Assembly (NCBI GenBank): GCA_038496445.1
Contig: JALMLS010000159.1
Span: 1 to 64,000 of the forward strand
Direction of reading: 5' to 3'
Length of the DNA: 64,000 nucleotides
DNA from: Trichosphaerium sp. ATCC 40318
Lineage: Eukaryota; Discosea; Flabellinia; Trichosidae
Below, in pieces: positions 22,301 to 34,120 of this stretch (positions are counted from its first letter, which is position 1; each line of letters begins with the position of its first letter). The position numbers and the translations under genes are program-made. A model generated the notes under the pieces. That model was not told the origin of the DNA. It saw only the letters and a list, made by a program, of their open reading frames with translations, and did not search any database.

Positions 22301-25125
22301 GATCAATCTATCAAGATGTTCTTTGGGTGCTAGAAATGCGCTCATGATATGAGATAGAATAGGAGGGTTCAAACATAGCATGTACGATGACTAAACACAG
22401 ACAAGTCAGTTGTTTAAGCAAGCATACTACTCATTTGAGAAGCACACACCTCGTCAAACATGATGCTACCAATGGAATGAAGGTAATTCAATGCTGCAAC
22501 CAATTCTATTGGAGACATTTTACATGTCTTGGGTATCACTTCTAATACTTTCCTCCTAATTAAATACTTGATCAGCAAAAGCAAGACCCACTACAGCTAA
22601 CACAACATACACTGATATGATGTTACCCTTTAGGGTATCCTTGTTTGTGATTGTATTCTCAAGTGCTTTTTTTATGTCCATGTAGATCAATGGTACTTTT
22701 GGATATTGGGTCTTCAAGTACTTGGCTTGCTGATCCAATAATTTGACAAGAGCACTTGTTCCTAAACAGTAAGGATAAGCGATTGTAAAAAAAGTTATAA
22801 AGGTGGTACCGTCTAAGCACAAGTACTGTACTAGTAATGGTCCAATAGGAAGCAATGATTGTTTATTGGCCTTGATATCACCTAAAAAGATATCTAATTT
22901 GGATCCAAATACAATCACTGAGTATAACTTTGGGTCTTGATCATGTAGTATCTCATTTAAAGCCCGACACCAATATTTGAGGTGTTCCTGTTGCTCTTTG
23001 ATTGATGTTGACAAGTCAATCTAAAGGTAATGAATGATAAGGAAACAAGTGTGATATTGGTGTACTATGAACTTACAACGATGATATAAATTGTGAGTTG
23101 CCTTGCTAAAAAGTACTTATGTAATCCTTTATATTCTGTCTGTCCAGCAAAGTCTAACACTGTGAATGATACGCCATGGAACCTAAAGCACATTAAAAAT
23201 TATGACACCACAACTTAGAACATACGAGAGATGTGATGTATCAAAACCAATTGTTGAATCCGCTATTCTATTTGTTTCCTTTGCCAATGTCCTCACAAGT
23301 GTTGTCTTGCCTAATTAATATTTAGTGTATCAGGCATCCTACTTTGATTAAATACCTGCTCCTTCATGACCTACAACCATTATTTTGGCTTCTAATTGCT
23401 CAACAAAATCGTAGTTGTTATGACTCACTCCATCAACAACATGATGTTTCATTAAACTAGCCTTTTTACTGAGGTCACTCCAATAAATGCGTTTAAACTG
23501 TTGTATCATTTTGTCTGATATTTTGTCCTTTTTTAAGGGTATCACACGTGCTCCAGAAAGACCACGTGCCATAGTTGTTACTATTTAAAGAATTAATTAG
23601 TAAGTATAAAGATAGTGGTATAAAAGACACCGCACCTTCATGAAGTGATATCTCAGTACCTTTTTTACAAAGGTCATAGATAAATACAATATCACCAGAA
23701 TGACCTGGTTCAGAGCTATCTTGGAGTTGCATAGTAACATTGTCACAGTTTTGGAGGCTTTTAAAATAAAATTCAAATACCACTCTTCTTTTTCTATCTT
23801 TTATACCTTTTACAGTTAGTTCATTGATATCAAGGATAGTATTATCTGGATTCGGAAACAATTTCTTGAGATCTCTCTCAGAATTCTCAACTGTAACGTT
23901 GTCAAAACACACAGTAACTGGTGTTATATCTTCTTGTGCATCATTGCTAGGGAAAAAGGATTCTTTGTAGAATGTTTTATCCATATTGTTAGAAAAGGCA
24001 ACCTGGTCTGGTTTTCCAGCAATACTTTTCTGTGTTTTACCTACTGCCTTAGCATTCTCAAATTTACCAATGTATTTACGACCGTCTGGCCAATACTTCT
24101 CACCAATACCATGGAACTTATCGTTGTCAAATTGTCCAATGTACTTGGTACCATTTTGATAAAAATACACTCCACCGCCCTTATACTGGTTGTTCTTAAA
24201 TTGACCTTTGTATTTGAGAGTACCATCTGGGTAATACTCCTCACCATCACCATGAAACTTATTGTCCTTAAACTGACCTTTGTATTCGAGAGTATCACCT
24301 TGATTGACTTTGATAATATCTTTTATATGATACAGCTCACCAAAACCGTCACGCTTACCATTCTTTACCTCTCCCCTATATCTTAGATGACCTCCTACCT
24401 CATGCTCTTCTTTTATATCCAAACCTTTGTGAGTACAATAAGCACAACAAAGTAAAGAAAAATCTTTTAGGCTTTGAAAATATCACGAAAAAGTATGAGT
24501 TTTCTTGCGATTCCCTCACTTTGTAAAAAAGTGAAATAATGCATAAGTAGCATCCCCTATGCACAGTGATGCCAAACAATGTTATTAATTGGTTTTTGAA
24601 GTGAGAGTAAACTTCTTTGGACTCTTTCACACAAAAAGATTTAATAATGTGTGGGTTGCCTTGACTATGTACGGACATACTAAACCAAACACTTTTGTTT
24701 GTTTTAGTGAAAGCGCCAAAATTGTGCGAAAAAAGCGCTCCAGCGAATTTTTCTCGCAAAAAAGTGTGGTCCTGGGCAACCCACGCCGGAAAGTGGAAAC
24801 GTTTCTCATAAAAATCGTAATATCACGTGACAAACAAAAAAAAATTGTAAAGCTGAAAATGGAGGAACTTCACTTACCATTGTCTGTACTATCAATGTTG
24901 GCCATATTTAAATGCAGAACAGTAGATTAAACCGAGTTCGAGATATTTTCGAACTAAAACAGAAAAGTTAAGCTTAAAACCACTGCAAGCGCAAAGAAAG
25001 TGCTATTAAATAACAATACCGGTACAATAGCCAATAATCGTCTCTTTTTTTGTAGAATAATCCAATAAGAATGTTGTACGAGACTTAGTTACACTGTAAA
25101 TAGTTCAACGAACAAGGTGAAACGA
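19320..25125 (-). repeat. Left arm of large inverted duplication (ROCO unit 2)
   Basis: This stretch is the reverse complement of about 46680-53060, including non-coding borders. The 19320-19560 sequence (CTAACTGGTTCCTTGTGCAA, CATTGTTGGTAGAAGCAAGG) matches 53055-52800 reversed, and 24923-25121 matches 46890-46690 reversed. Introns are conserved as well as exons, so it is a DNA-level segmental duplication, not retroposition. The main length difference between arms is the MORN repeat number. Confidence 0.9.
19463..24905 (-). CDS. MORN-Roc-COR-ADP-ribosyltransferase protein (ROCO copy 2)
   Basis: About 1,300 residues in roughly 20 exons. Exon 1 (ATGGCCAACATTG at 24905) ends at a GTAAGT donor and joins TAG|GAGGTC near 24395. 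Order: four MORN repeats (YKGQFKDNKFHGDG type); a linker; a Roc GTPase with P-loop GHEGAGKT, switch motif DFAGQ and guanine motif FGSKLD; a COR dimerisation domain (NYLHSIGSIMF...MSFCVRLTEEE...GYLIVSLLPK); about 350 unassigned residues; a PARP-like ADP-ribosyltransferase domain with LHGTSE, GYFG-GDGIYFTQYPD, GYDSHYVL and NEIVVFSKNQ-ILPRYLV, giving the H-Y-E triad; then a C-terminal alpha/beta domain (CLVLWVDANLSVENKK) resembling a receiver fold. The Roc-COR pair would act as a GTP switch controlling NAD-dependent ADP-ribosylation, with MORN repeats perhaps at membranes. No frame break was found in the exons traced, so this is the best copy. Confidence 0.88.
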
Positions 25126-25272
25126 GAATATGATTATTTTTACGGTTGACTTTTATTTTTAGCGAAAGGAGAAGATATTTCGCTAAACTTTACTTTTCAA
25201 AACATAATTCATGTGACCTTGATCAATTAGTAGTACGTAAGGTGTATTTCAAAAAACAAAAGCGTTGTGTAC

Positions 25273-25426
25273 CTCTGACGATTGTTTTCCTGTCTTTTTT
25301 CATTTTCATCAAACAATTGCCAACAATAGGCAGCTTTAGAGGGCCATGTAACTGTCTGGAGCTAATATTTCTCCGCAATAGCCACATTACAGACACCGTT
25401 GTGAGTACAGTAAACCAAAGTGCTAT
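25273..25426 (-). pseudogene. First exon relic of a P450
   Basis: Reads ALWFTVLTTVSVMWLLRRN...LKLPIVGN, the membrane anchor and hinge of the P450s at 5947-7876 and 53437-55362, ending at the same GTACAC splice donor. The start codon is ATA instead of ATG and the LPGPP hinge is altered to LHGPL. No later P450 exon follows on the minus strand; the sequence passes into the ROCO copy 2 spacer. It marks a P450 that once stood upstream of this ROCO gene. Confidence 0.85.
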
Positions 25427-25959
25427 GTTGTTGACGCTAGCAAATATAAGGAAGTCTAGCTTACAGCTACACCAAAAAGGCGGTCAAGACCACTTCCTTA
25501 CACAAACAGTAACGTTTGTTTGTTTTCAGATGCTTGTTCCACTGTTATGTGTTTCTTGTATCTGTTGTGATCAGAATGTACCATGTCTATAAAGCACGTG
25601 AAAAGACCTTTTTTGTAGTCCACACAAAACTTATCTTTTTCATCAAAGTCATTAATAGCAAATAGAATTCTTGGCGGTGTAGGTCACAAAGAAGCTTTTG
25701 TAAATGACCGATCTTTTAAGCTTCCCCTGTCACTAGAGTGGTTGTGGCAGTCGCTGGATTAAAAAAAAAGTCTTAGACGTTGTGAGGATGTAAAGAAATG
25801 GTTTTAGGACAGTAATAAGGATGTAATTTGTGCCGTTTTGTCTCACCACAAAAGCGATAAGAATGTATTCGAATAAACAAGAAAATTTTTTTCAAATACG
25901 AAATTTGCAATCAATCCGTTTGGAACATCGCTACTTCAATAGTGTAGAACCTGTGTGTG

Positions 25960-26758
25960 TACGATGATAAATATTTTATACTTTCAGTGTGTCTATATTA
26001 AGCTCATGTAGCGGTACAGTTTATTTATTGTTCACACTATTTGTAGAAAAGAGCATGTGTACAAGTGACTACAAACACGCGCTGGAAATATTTACCCGAG
26101 CCTTCTAGTGATATAAAGTACATTTAACAACTGCTAATAATGCCATTGAAGGATGTTATAACGTTCAAAGTGATCAACATACAAATAGGGATGAACAACA
26201 AATATTTTAACGAAAACAAAACTGAAAAAAAAAGTACGTTTTGTTGTAATAATTTCTTTTCAATGGTCACGTGTGTAGGATCGTATTTGTGAAACTTAAA
26301 TCACGTGAAACGCAAAGGTGTTTTCAGATAATGCCAATCTCATATTTTCAAAAAAATAGGCCCAGCACCCACCACGTGACAATACCATCAATACACAAAA
26401 AGTTGAAAAAGTCATCAGAAAATTTCTGATAAAAACGTGATTGATTGAGACATTTTTGGAATTCTTAAAACCACTTTAAAACACCTCACATCATCATGGT
26501 TCGTAACACTGTACGCGAATTATCAGTATTTATGTGTTTCCGAATGAAACTCTTTAGTTTTTGTTAAATTTTTACAATTGAGCCTTAATTTATGCTTAAT
26601 CAGGGTCTTCGTGGTGTTTCCAAGCGTCAAAGGCAAAATAAAAAATGTAGAACCAATTTGAACAAAAGTTTATTAACTTTATGTTTTCCTTTCGGGTTTT
26701 GTGTTCGTTTCAAAAACATATTCATCATCCTGCACACACAACAACACCGCGTGACAAA
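25960..26758 (+). repeat. 5' flank of gene X1, shared with X2 and partly X3
   Basis: Reverse-complementary to about 62216-63150, and its last 200 bases match 55670-55892. Conserved pieces include CACGTGACAATACCATCAA (26373 onward) and the block just before the X start codon beginning TTGAGCCTTAATTTATGCTT. An open frame in that block, starting ATGCTTAATCAGGG, survives in all three copies but is frameshifted in one. It may be a 5' leader rather than protein. Confidence 0.8.
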
Positions 26759-28869
26759 ATGGCTGACAGAAACAAGGCAAACCAATCAACTGAAGGCTCT
26801 AAAGTATCTATGGGCGGAGACACACAAAACGGTACTACATTTCACAGCGTGATGTTCTAATTAATGCTACTAGAACGTCAACCGGAACAAAGCCGTAGAA
26901 GAAACTACGACGAACAAGGCACTCAAAACACAAGAAGGCAGACATTTCGCGGCAACGATGAAAGATACCGAAAGTACGTTGACAGTGTGTAACTAGATAA
27001 AACACAAAGTAAAACTAAACACTGTAGCAACACATCACGACAATATGATAGAGGTACGGGTACATACCACATTGATTCTTATCTACATAGATGACTACAG
27101 AGGCAAAAGGTACCCTCGGGCGAAACCTGGAAAAAAACAGTCGGGATCAAGAACTGGTGAAGATCGAAGGTATGACAAGGCTAAACTAGTTAACTTAAAA
27201 AATGAACAATTTTGGGTGTTAGCTTACACTTATGATATTTAGGAACCATCCCTATAAGGATCCTCAAAACCGTCAGTGGGATACCAGGTAGGCGCTTACT
27301 ACTTGACTCCTAGCCGGCAACTTTTGATGGAACAATTGTCAAGTAAAGCTAACTAGCTTTGTTTAGGCGCTAAACCTCCCGAACGGGCAAACCAATCACG
27401 AGTGAATAGCACTCCGTACGTTTGATGACCTCTACTATTCTTACTTGTGCTGTAGAAAACACACGTGGGGAGCACATGATGAACCTGCTCATTATTGGTA
27501 CGTCAAAATTTGTAGCAACTTTTATTAAGCTTTGCGCAGCCAAGTAAATAATCCACAACCACGTGATAAGACGCCTCAAAGAAGGTACTCGTTGTTAACA
27601 ACTTGCGAACCAAAATAATCATGTTTATTTAGAAATGATAGCTCACAGACGACAGTACCTCGCAGAAACGAAAAGAATGTGTAAGTACCTAATTAAATTG
27701 AGAAAAAAGCAGTTCTTTACTCCGTTATTAAACTACACGTTATTCTGCTACCTCACACGTACTAAGAAAGTTTAGACGCTCTGACCACATAACACAACCT
27801 CAGCAATCGCTTGAGCATGCGCCACAAGTTCTGTACGCTTTTTTTTATTCGTTCTAAGTTCTTGGAAATCAATCAACAACAGTTGCATTTTTTTTTTTTT
27901 ATTCATTTCATCCTGACAACTCTAGGGTCGCTCAACCTGATCCCCCACGCAAAATAGATGCATCTTTGTACGTGTATTAAAACTTAAATTTAGTATTTAT
28001 TTTTGCTAACGTGTTTACGCCTTAGTAACTACGGTGTAATTGAGATGCCTCCTATGCTTGAGGCGAACGAACTTCTACATCATTTCTTCTACAAGAAAAC
28101 AGATTTGTCCAAACAAACACGGTTTTCTATTGAGACAAGCATCCTCGGTTCCGCGTGTTTGATGGCTTGCATGACCATGAATAGAGTATACTTACATGCT
28201 CTACACCAACGCGTGATAGAAACACCCCTACGAGGGTTAATCCATGATATATCAGCATGGAACACTAAACTTCTAAGACCAGGCAAGGGAAGACGAGATT
28301 GGGTACCCAAAGAACTTTGGAATAATATAGCCAAAGTACTGCCATACCCCAGAGATGCATTATATAACTTTAGCGAGCTTGTTAAATCGCGAAACGGATA
28401 CTATCACAACAATGCTGGAAGGTTCAGTCGCCCATCAAAAATAAACTCGGATCTTAAGGGGTTTGTTGAGGCTTGCGGTATAAGATGCAAGCCATTAGAA
28501 TACAACGGTACTTACCTTAGATTTTCTTCTTCCTCTCATTTATCACCCTAGTCATGCTCGAGACTTTTGTGAAAGAGAAAAACAGAGCGTGTGGAACCCA
28601 CGATGTAGTGCTAACCGGGTACTGTATTGTTTTGTGGCTTTCTCATGTATCTAACTTTTGTATCTAGTTTGGCTGTGCTTCAGAGAAAGAATAAGCAAGA
28701 ACAACTACAGAGGGACAAGAAGGTGATGCAAGATAGAATTGACAAGCTAGAAAAGCGACTTCCATGCGGAGGAACTGCAATTTATACTTTGAGGACAGAA
28801 AACAAGGCGTTGAAAGAGCAACTTAAACAAAAGGAGAAACTCAAAGATGAAGAAAACGAAAGCCGCTGA
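26759..28869 (+). CDS. Gene X1: Arg-rich protein with HEPN-like C-terminal domain
   Basis: A multi-exon gene of an unnamed family. Exon 1 (ATG 26759) encodes MADRNKANQ...SMGGDTQN. Several short exons then give a basic, disordered region rich in R, Q, N and G (YRGKRYPRAKPGKKQ); one exon join near 27300-27470 is unresolved and may be broken. The long exon from about 28020 to 28516 encodes the conserved domain: ACMTMNRVYLHAL, WVPKELWNNIAKVLP, then SRNGYYHNN and EACGIRCK. RNGYYH fits the RNxxxH signature of HEPN ribonucleases, which are all-helical. After two small introns a coiled coil ends the protein (LQRDKKVMQDRIDKLEKR... to ESR, TGA 28867-28869). X2 at 60488-62215 is the full paralogue. Function unknown; RNase activity is inference. 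Confidence 0.7.
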
Positions 28870-29146
28870 AAATGTTGGTAGATACCTACCAATTCTCGTT
28901 ATTTTCTCCTTTCTCCTTTTATTTGCCATTACTTTACCTGTCACTCTTGATGTATCAATCAAGTTCCCGTAGCCAATCGTTTCATTGTAATTTTCTGTAT
29001 ACAACAATTAAATAAGACGTTGGACAACCTGTATTGTATTTTTTTTTGGAGAGATTCCCACAAAAAGTCGCAAAAAGCCAAGTAATAAATCGATTTCTCT
29101 GAAACAGTAACATACAATCACGCTTGACAAATTGTAATAGCTTGAA

Positions 29147-30865
29147 ATGGCATGCTCGTTACAGAGATTTGCTTCGCAAACAGAAACATGGCAACCTATC
29201 CCAAAATCGCTTTATAAATGCGTCAGTAGACCTCATTGTATTCAAAACCACGAAATGTACAACATAACAGACAAACCAGCCAAATGGGAATGTCTTAAAT
29301 GCTCTAAGCCACTCAAAGAGTGTATAATATGCGTAAAATGCGATAATTGGACGTATTGCGTCCAATGTGTTAAAGAAATTGATAAACACAAACATCCGAC
29401 AATAAAAATAGCTTCAAACGCGTGGAACTGTAGTTGTTGTACAAATACGACAACTTTGAGTACGATTGGTTTTCATCAAACGCTAAACGTTATTTCATTT
29501 GTTTTTTCTTAGATCAGAGCAAACACACGCTTACGTTATTACCTAGGCCCGCGTTATTCTTGTGGAATATGCGAAGATGCTGATATTTGCCAAAAGTGCT
29601 GCTTCTTGCCTTACGACATGACAACAGACCCTTCAGAGCATAATAAACCAGCTAGGACCCACAAACATACGTTCAATCTGGTATCAAGCTTTAAAGGATG
29701 GGTTTGTAAAGAATGTAAAAAGAAAAGTGTTGACACAAACGAAGATCGTTTTCATTGTGGTATTTGTGATGATTATGATGTTTGTAGTAAGTGCTATTGG
29801 ACAGAAAAACTAGAACACGATCACGTGCTTAAATATGCAAATAGCATATCAAAGTGTAGGCAGTGTACTATGGCTCTAGGTACGGCTTTTCATCTTGAGA
29901 CTCGTCTACTTTTCATTGTTTCAATTGAAACTCTTTTTCTAGGTCCTGAAGATGAGAGATACCGTTGTAGTTCTTGCTGTAGCTATGATTTATGTACTAC
30001 ATGCTATGGAAAAAGAAATATATCCTCAAACAATGGAGCAAAGTGCTGTAGCATTGAACTTTTGAATGCATTTGAGGAATCAGCAATCAAAGATCCTGAT
30101 AAAAATCCTTACACTCATAGCCTCTCACAGATACCAAATGAGATTTTAGATAATATATTGGTATACCTTGGTGAAAGAGATATATGTATGTACACTATAA
30201 TATCAATAGAAGGATTATACGTATCAAAACAAATGTGGCTTCTTAGAATTTGGAAAATATATGGAACTATCCCTGATGACTTCCTTGATATCCCAGAACC
30301 TCTTCCACTCAAATATAAACGTATCAAACACCTTAAGGAACTTTTTAAGTATAAACTACATGAACCAAATGAAGAAGACCTAAGTTTTTGGAGGCGTATT
30401 CTTTCATCTGATGTAATCTTTAATAATGCCTATTATTTACAACAATTGGTTCGAAGCACTTCCAAGAAGATACTTTTTACAAAATGTAATCGTTACTTCT
30501 ATTTGAAACACTATAGAGCTTTACCTACACTATGCTTTCCAAAGAAGAGCAAGTTTGTAAGTGCAGTTTTTGTTCATAGAGAGAAAAGACCTCAATACAA
30601 GCGTCTTAATGCATTTGGTGTTTTTCTTCCAGAATCAGAACTTTGGTCACGTGACATGGCAACAATATTAACGTTGGAGAGAGATATTATACTTATTGAT
30701 GATAAAGGCGATAAATCAAGGCTTGTAGAGATGTACGAGTACAATCATGGGTTTTTTGAACGTCCTCATTTTCTGTTGATTGGAATATCACGGTTTGATC
30801 GCAGATCACCACGGACTCTACCTATGTGTCCACCCCGATACAGACGAAAACCAAAGGAATACTAA
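29147..30865 (+). CDS. ZZ-type zinc-finger F-box protein
   Basis: About 520 residues in three exons. The N-terminal half has a row of CxxC-type fingers: WECLKCSKPLKEC...CDNWTYCVQC; CGICEDADICQKC; a clear ZZ-type finger WVCKECKKK...FHCGICDDYDVCSKCYW; and CRQC...RCSSCCSYDLCTTCY. An F-box follows at about residue 250 (LSQIPNEILDNILVYLGERD). The C-terminal about 200 residues are unassigned and end in RRKPKEY. Intron 1 runs from GTACGA (29460) to CTAG 29547; intron 2 (29880-29942, GTACGG to CTAG) is 63 bases long and leaves the frame open whether or not it is removed. ZZ fingers bind peptides or ubiquitin-like partners and the F-box suggests an SCF substrate adaptor. Bounded by gene X1 upstream. 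Confidence 0.8.
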
Positions 30866-32741
30866 CGGTTAATCAAGCTTAGATCAATGCAAAGATAAAA
30901 ATAAATGTACATAACTATTATTTACCTTGCGTTGTTCCAAGATTCCACATTACTGTAAAATACTAAAAACGTGTCAACAATGTTCTAGTAAACAATGCAC
31001 CAAAAACATGTCGCACCAAGGACAAGACTTGCTTCGATAAATTCATCGACGTCAGAGCGATACATCTATTGATTTATCAATGTAACAGATGAGAGTATCA
31101 AGGTACTAGCAGGTGTCTATAAAATCAACTTGTACAGTTGTAAAGGAATCAGATGAGGGTGTACAAGGCATTGATGCTGGCAACAACGGATTGACGGCAT
31201 CAAAGCGCTATCTGGTGTGCACACCATTTGTCTAACCAAGACAAAAGTGACTGAAGAAGGTGTGAAGGTACTGGTGGGTGTGCAAAGAATAAATTGGTGA
31301 TAAACGGTTATTTTAGACACCTACATACTTGTTACTGAATAGGAGAGGCTTTTGAAAATAGCTTTGCTAAATAAATCGTGTTTCACGTAGACTTATGGTG
31401 TCTGTATGAATTTGCGTGAATAATTTTGGCATGATCAAGTAGCAACGCATCACTATTTGGCTATACGTAGTACTTCTAGCTCTCCTTGTCTAACCATGAA
31501 CATAACGAGAGTATTCTTCTAACCTACTAGAACAGGGTATTCAGTCACGTGATCTTTTTTATTCTTTGTAGAGGCCGCGGAGGAATGTCACTTGATGTGG
31601 ATGGACGACAGCTAACAAAGTCAAATACCATTTTAAAGCATTAAATGTTCATGGTTTCCCTCCCAAAGCTGTCTATTGAAGTTGAATTGCGAAGTAGTAC
31701 GTTGAGAAAATGATGGTGAAAACAACTTGCCACCAACACAAGTACCACGTCGTAAGAAGTAACATGTATATTTTCATCAAACTGTTTTTTTAAGATCATG
31801 TGGTTTGTATTGCTACAACACTCGTCAAGAGCCTTTTGCTTGGATTTTACTACAAACATAAAAATATCCTCCGTACTCAACTGTTATTGAGGTATTGCTA
31901 GAGTACGGTTTGCTCGACTAAATACATTGATTTGGTAGGCTGTTGTAAGCACTTAGACAGCTTTAAAGCTACCAACCTATGTTGGTACACGTAAGCACAT
32001 AACAGTTGGACACTCAAATGTTGGCATTTTTTAATTAGATTCTGAAGGTATAGCAGAGGAAGTACAAGAAAAATGCTAATATTAGACTTGTTACTACCGC
32101 ACTTGAGTTTTACACCAAGAGATTAATCTCTTCCCTGCACTCTCAAAAAATAAACAAGATCAAAACAAATTGAAGTCGGAAGGTTCTAGTTTCTTGTTTG
32201 TTGTCTGGAAAACTTGAACTGAATTTGTTTTGAACAATTAAATAGTCGCTATAATAAAGAACATTTTGTTGACGTAAATGCAAGTTGTTTGAAGTTCGGG
32301 TAGTCAACCCCCAAAAGTTCCTTTTAGGAACACCAAAAATATTCCTTGTAGGAATCTTCGCTAAAACCACTCTACGTTGCTCTTATATAGTAGCAACGGT
32401 CATTAGTAAAACCTCCTCTTTTATCCCTTTTGTTATGTTTATCAAAACTATCAAAAAATTAGCGAAAATTGTTGTGACACGTGACAGTTCACTAGTTTCC
32501 AATCACGGCCAAAAAAAAACAATTTAAAAAGATCCTAATCCTCCGAATGATTTATTAACATAGCCATAGCAATGGTGCTAATTTCCGGGTTTGATGATGG
32601 TAAAAACTTAAGTCAACCAAAAACTGATTTAGGTTTAAGTGAATAAATATGACAACTTTTTGGAGAATCGTGGAGATTTTATATCCACGAAAACACGACC
32701 AAAAACTCACTTTTCCTTAACTTCATTGTCTCTTGCGTAAC
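30866..32741. other. Long gene-poor stretch with an LRR relic
   Basis: Apart from the LRR relic at 31078-31303, I see no convincing exon. A 79-codon minus-strand frame at 31880-31641 (MSTEDIFMFVVKSKQ...) has no recognisable feature. CACGTG sites occur near 31547 and 32477. The last 300 bases should hold the promoter of the secreted-protein gene. Confidence 0.4.
31078..31303 (+). pseudogene. Leucine-rich repeat relic
   Basis: Plus strand reads VTDESIKVLAGVYKINLYSC, then stops and shifts, then GIKALSGVHTICLTKTKV-type repeats (TEEGVKVLVGVQRINW), ending in tandem stops. The repeat style is that of the F-box/LRR gene at 9901-10801, so it is a decayed fragment of a paralogue. No F-box remains. Confidence 0.7.
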
Positions 32742-33815
32742 ATGCAACAGCTCCCATTATTTCTACTACTCGTAATCTTCTGTACTACTACATTGTCTGC
32801 GCCTTTTCAAGCTGGCGTACAAGAGTGTCTACAATCACAAGACTTCTACCCAACAGGTATGCGCTATAGTTGTAAAATCAATTACTTCGCATTCTCCTGT
32901 GATCTCTATCTAACTTGAGTGTTCAAGGTGTTAACGCTACGTATGCTACTATATCAGAAAGCCCACCAACAGTTGATAAAAACTGGGTAATTTGCAATAG
33001 TACCAATCCTGGCTTTTCAAACTGCTTTGGGGCAGGTCCTCCGGACACTACCACTGGTTGTTGCCCAACGTTCACGACTGTGCCAGACCCAAGTTGGGTG
33101 CAAGGAGGAGAGCTGACGCCAGTACGTATTTAAATACAAGGCAACACTTGATCAGACTAACCGAAGACAAAAGGGATCATGGATTAATTGGAATAACAAC
33201 AATGCTTTGGGCGTCTTTACTTTTAGAACAACCTTCAAAACAGAATACAGTACGTTATCTCCAAAACTTCTAAATTTCGCTCTTTAACATGTGTACTATT
33301 TCGCTTTATAACTGATTTCTTTAGTGTGCTCTGTTGTTGGAAAGTGCTTTGTTGACAATGATATTTTTAATACAACACTTGATGGAGTTGAGGTGCCTTT
33401 TTCTTGGAACTACTTCAATGTTCCGTATCCTGACTCAGTGCCCTTTTCTCTAAATTCAACGGCTGGGAATCATACATTAGAAATTACTGTAAGTGATACT
33501 GGTGGCATTGGAGGTTTGCTATTTCTCTTTGATGAATGCTCGTGCCTGTTACCTCCTACCCAAACACCTACTACAGAACCACCAACTGAAGAGCCAACAG
33601 CAGAACCTACATCGGAACCTACATTGGAACCTACAGCGGCCGCTAGCAATACTACTGTACCACCAACAATGGAACCTACTGCAGAACCAACTGAAGAACC
33701 CACTGAAGAACCCTCCGAAGCGTCTCCAACCACCGAAGCACCAGTTAACGAATCTAACGCATCTACACAATGCGTATCAGTTTTTGTACTTGCATTGTGT
33801 GTCTTTTTGATGTAA
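32742..33815 (+). CDS. Secreted, probably GPI-anchored mucin-like protein
   Basis: Four exons. MQQLPLFLLLVIFCTTTLS is a signal peptide with cleavage expected near SAPFQ. The ectodomain is Cys- and Asn-rich with several N-glycosylation sites (GVNATYA, VICNSTNP, FNTTLDG, NSTAGNHTLE). The segment PFSWNYFNVPYPDS...HTLEITVSDTGG looks like a beta-sandwich. A Pro/Thr/Glu stalk of EPTAEPTEEPT type follows (33560-33740). The end, CVSVFVLALCVFLM, is hydrophobic with no charged tail, as in GPI-attachment signals. Introns start near GTATGC (32857), GTACGT (33122) and 33249. It acts at the cell surface; ligand or role is not evident. Identity of the ectodomain family is unknown. Confidence 0.75.
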
Positions 33816-34120
33816 TAAAAGAAACCAATCTTTAGTGTTTTAGCCACAATCTCAATAAAACTGGAAAATAAGTGTTTTTATTCTTTATTTAAAAATTATC
33901 CTGTAAGAGGCTGCAACGACTATGGCTCGAAAATACTTCTAACAGCTAACATGAAATATGTAACTTCACATTTTCTTAGCCAATGGCTACCTTGGTGTCA
34001 GTCTTTGATGGAGGCGTAGCGGGACCGGATTGACTGCACCTATTTAACAAAACCTTTTGCGAACCTTCTCAATCACTTAAAAGTGACAGTTCTAAGTCAG
34101 TATTCTAAAAGTAGCACAAG
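33816..34120. other. Intergenic between two plus-strand genes
   Basis: AATAAA-like words near 33854 suggest the 3' end of the upstream mRNA. I see nothing else. Confidence 0.4.
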
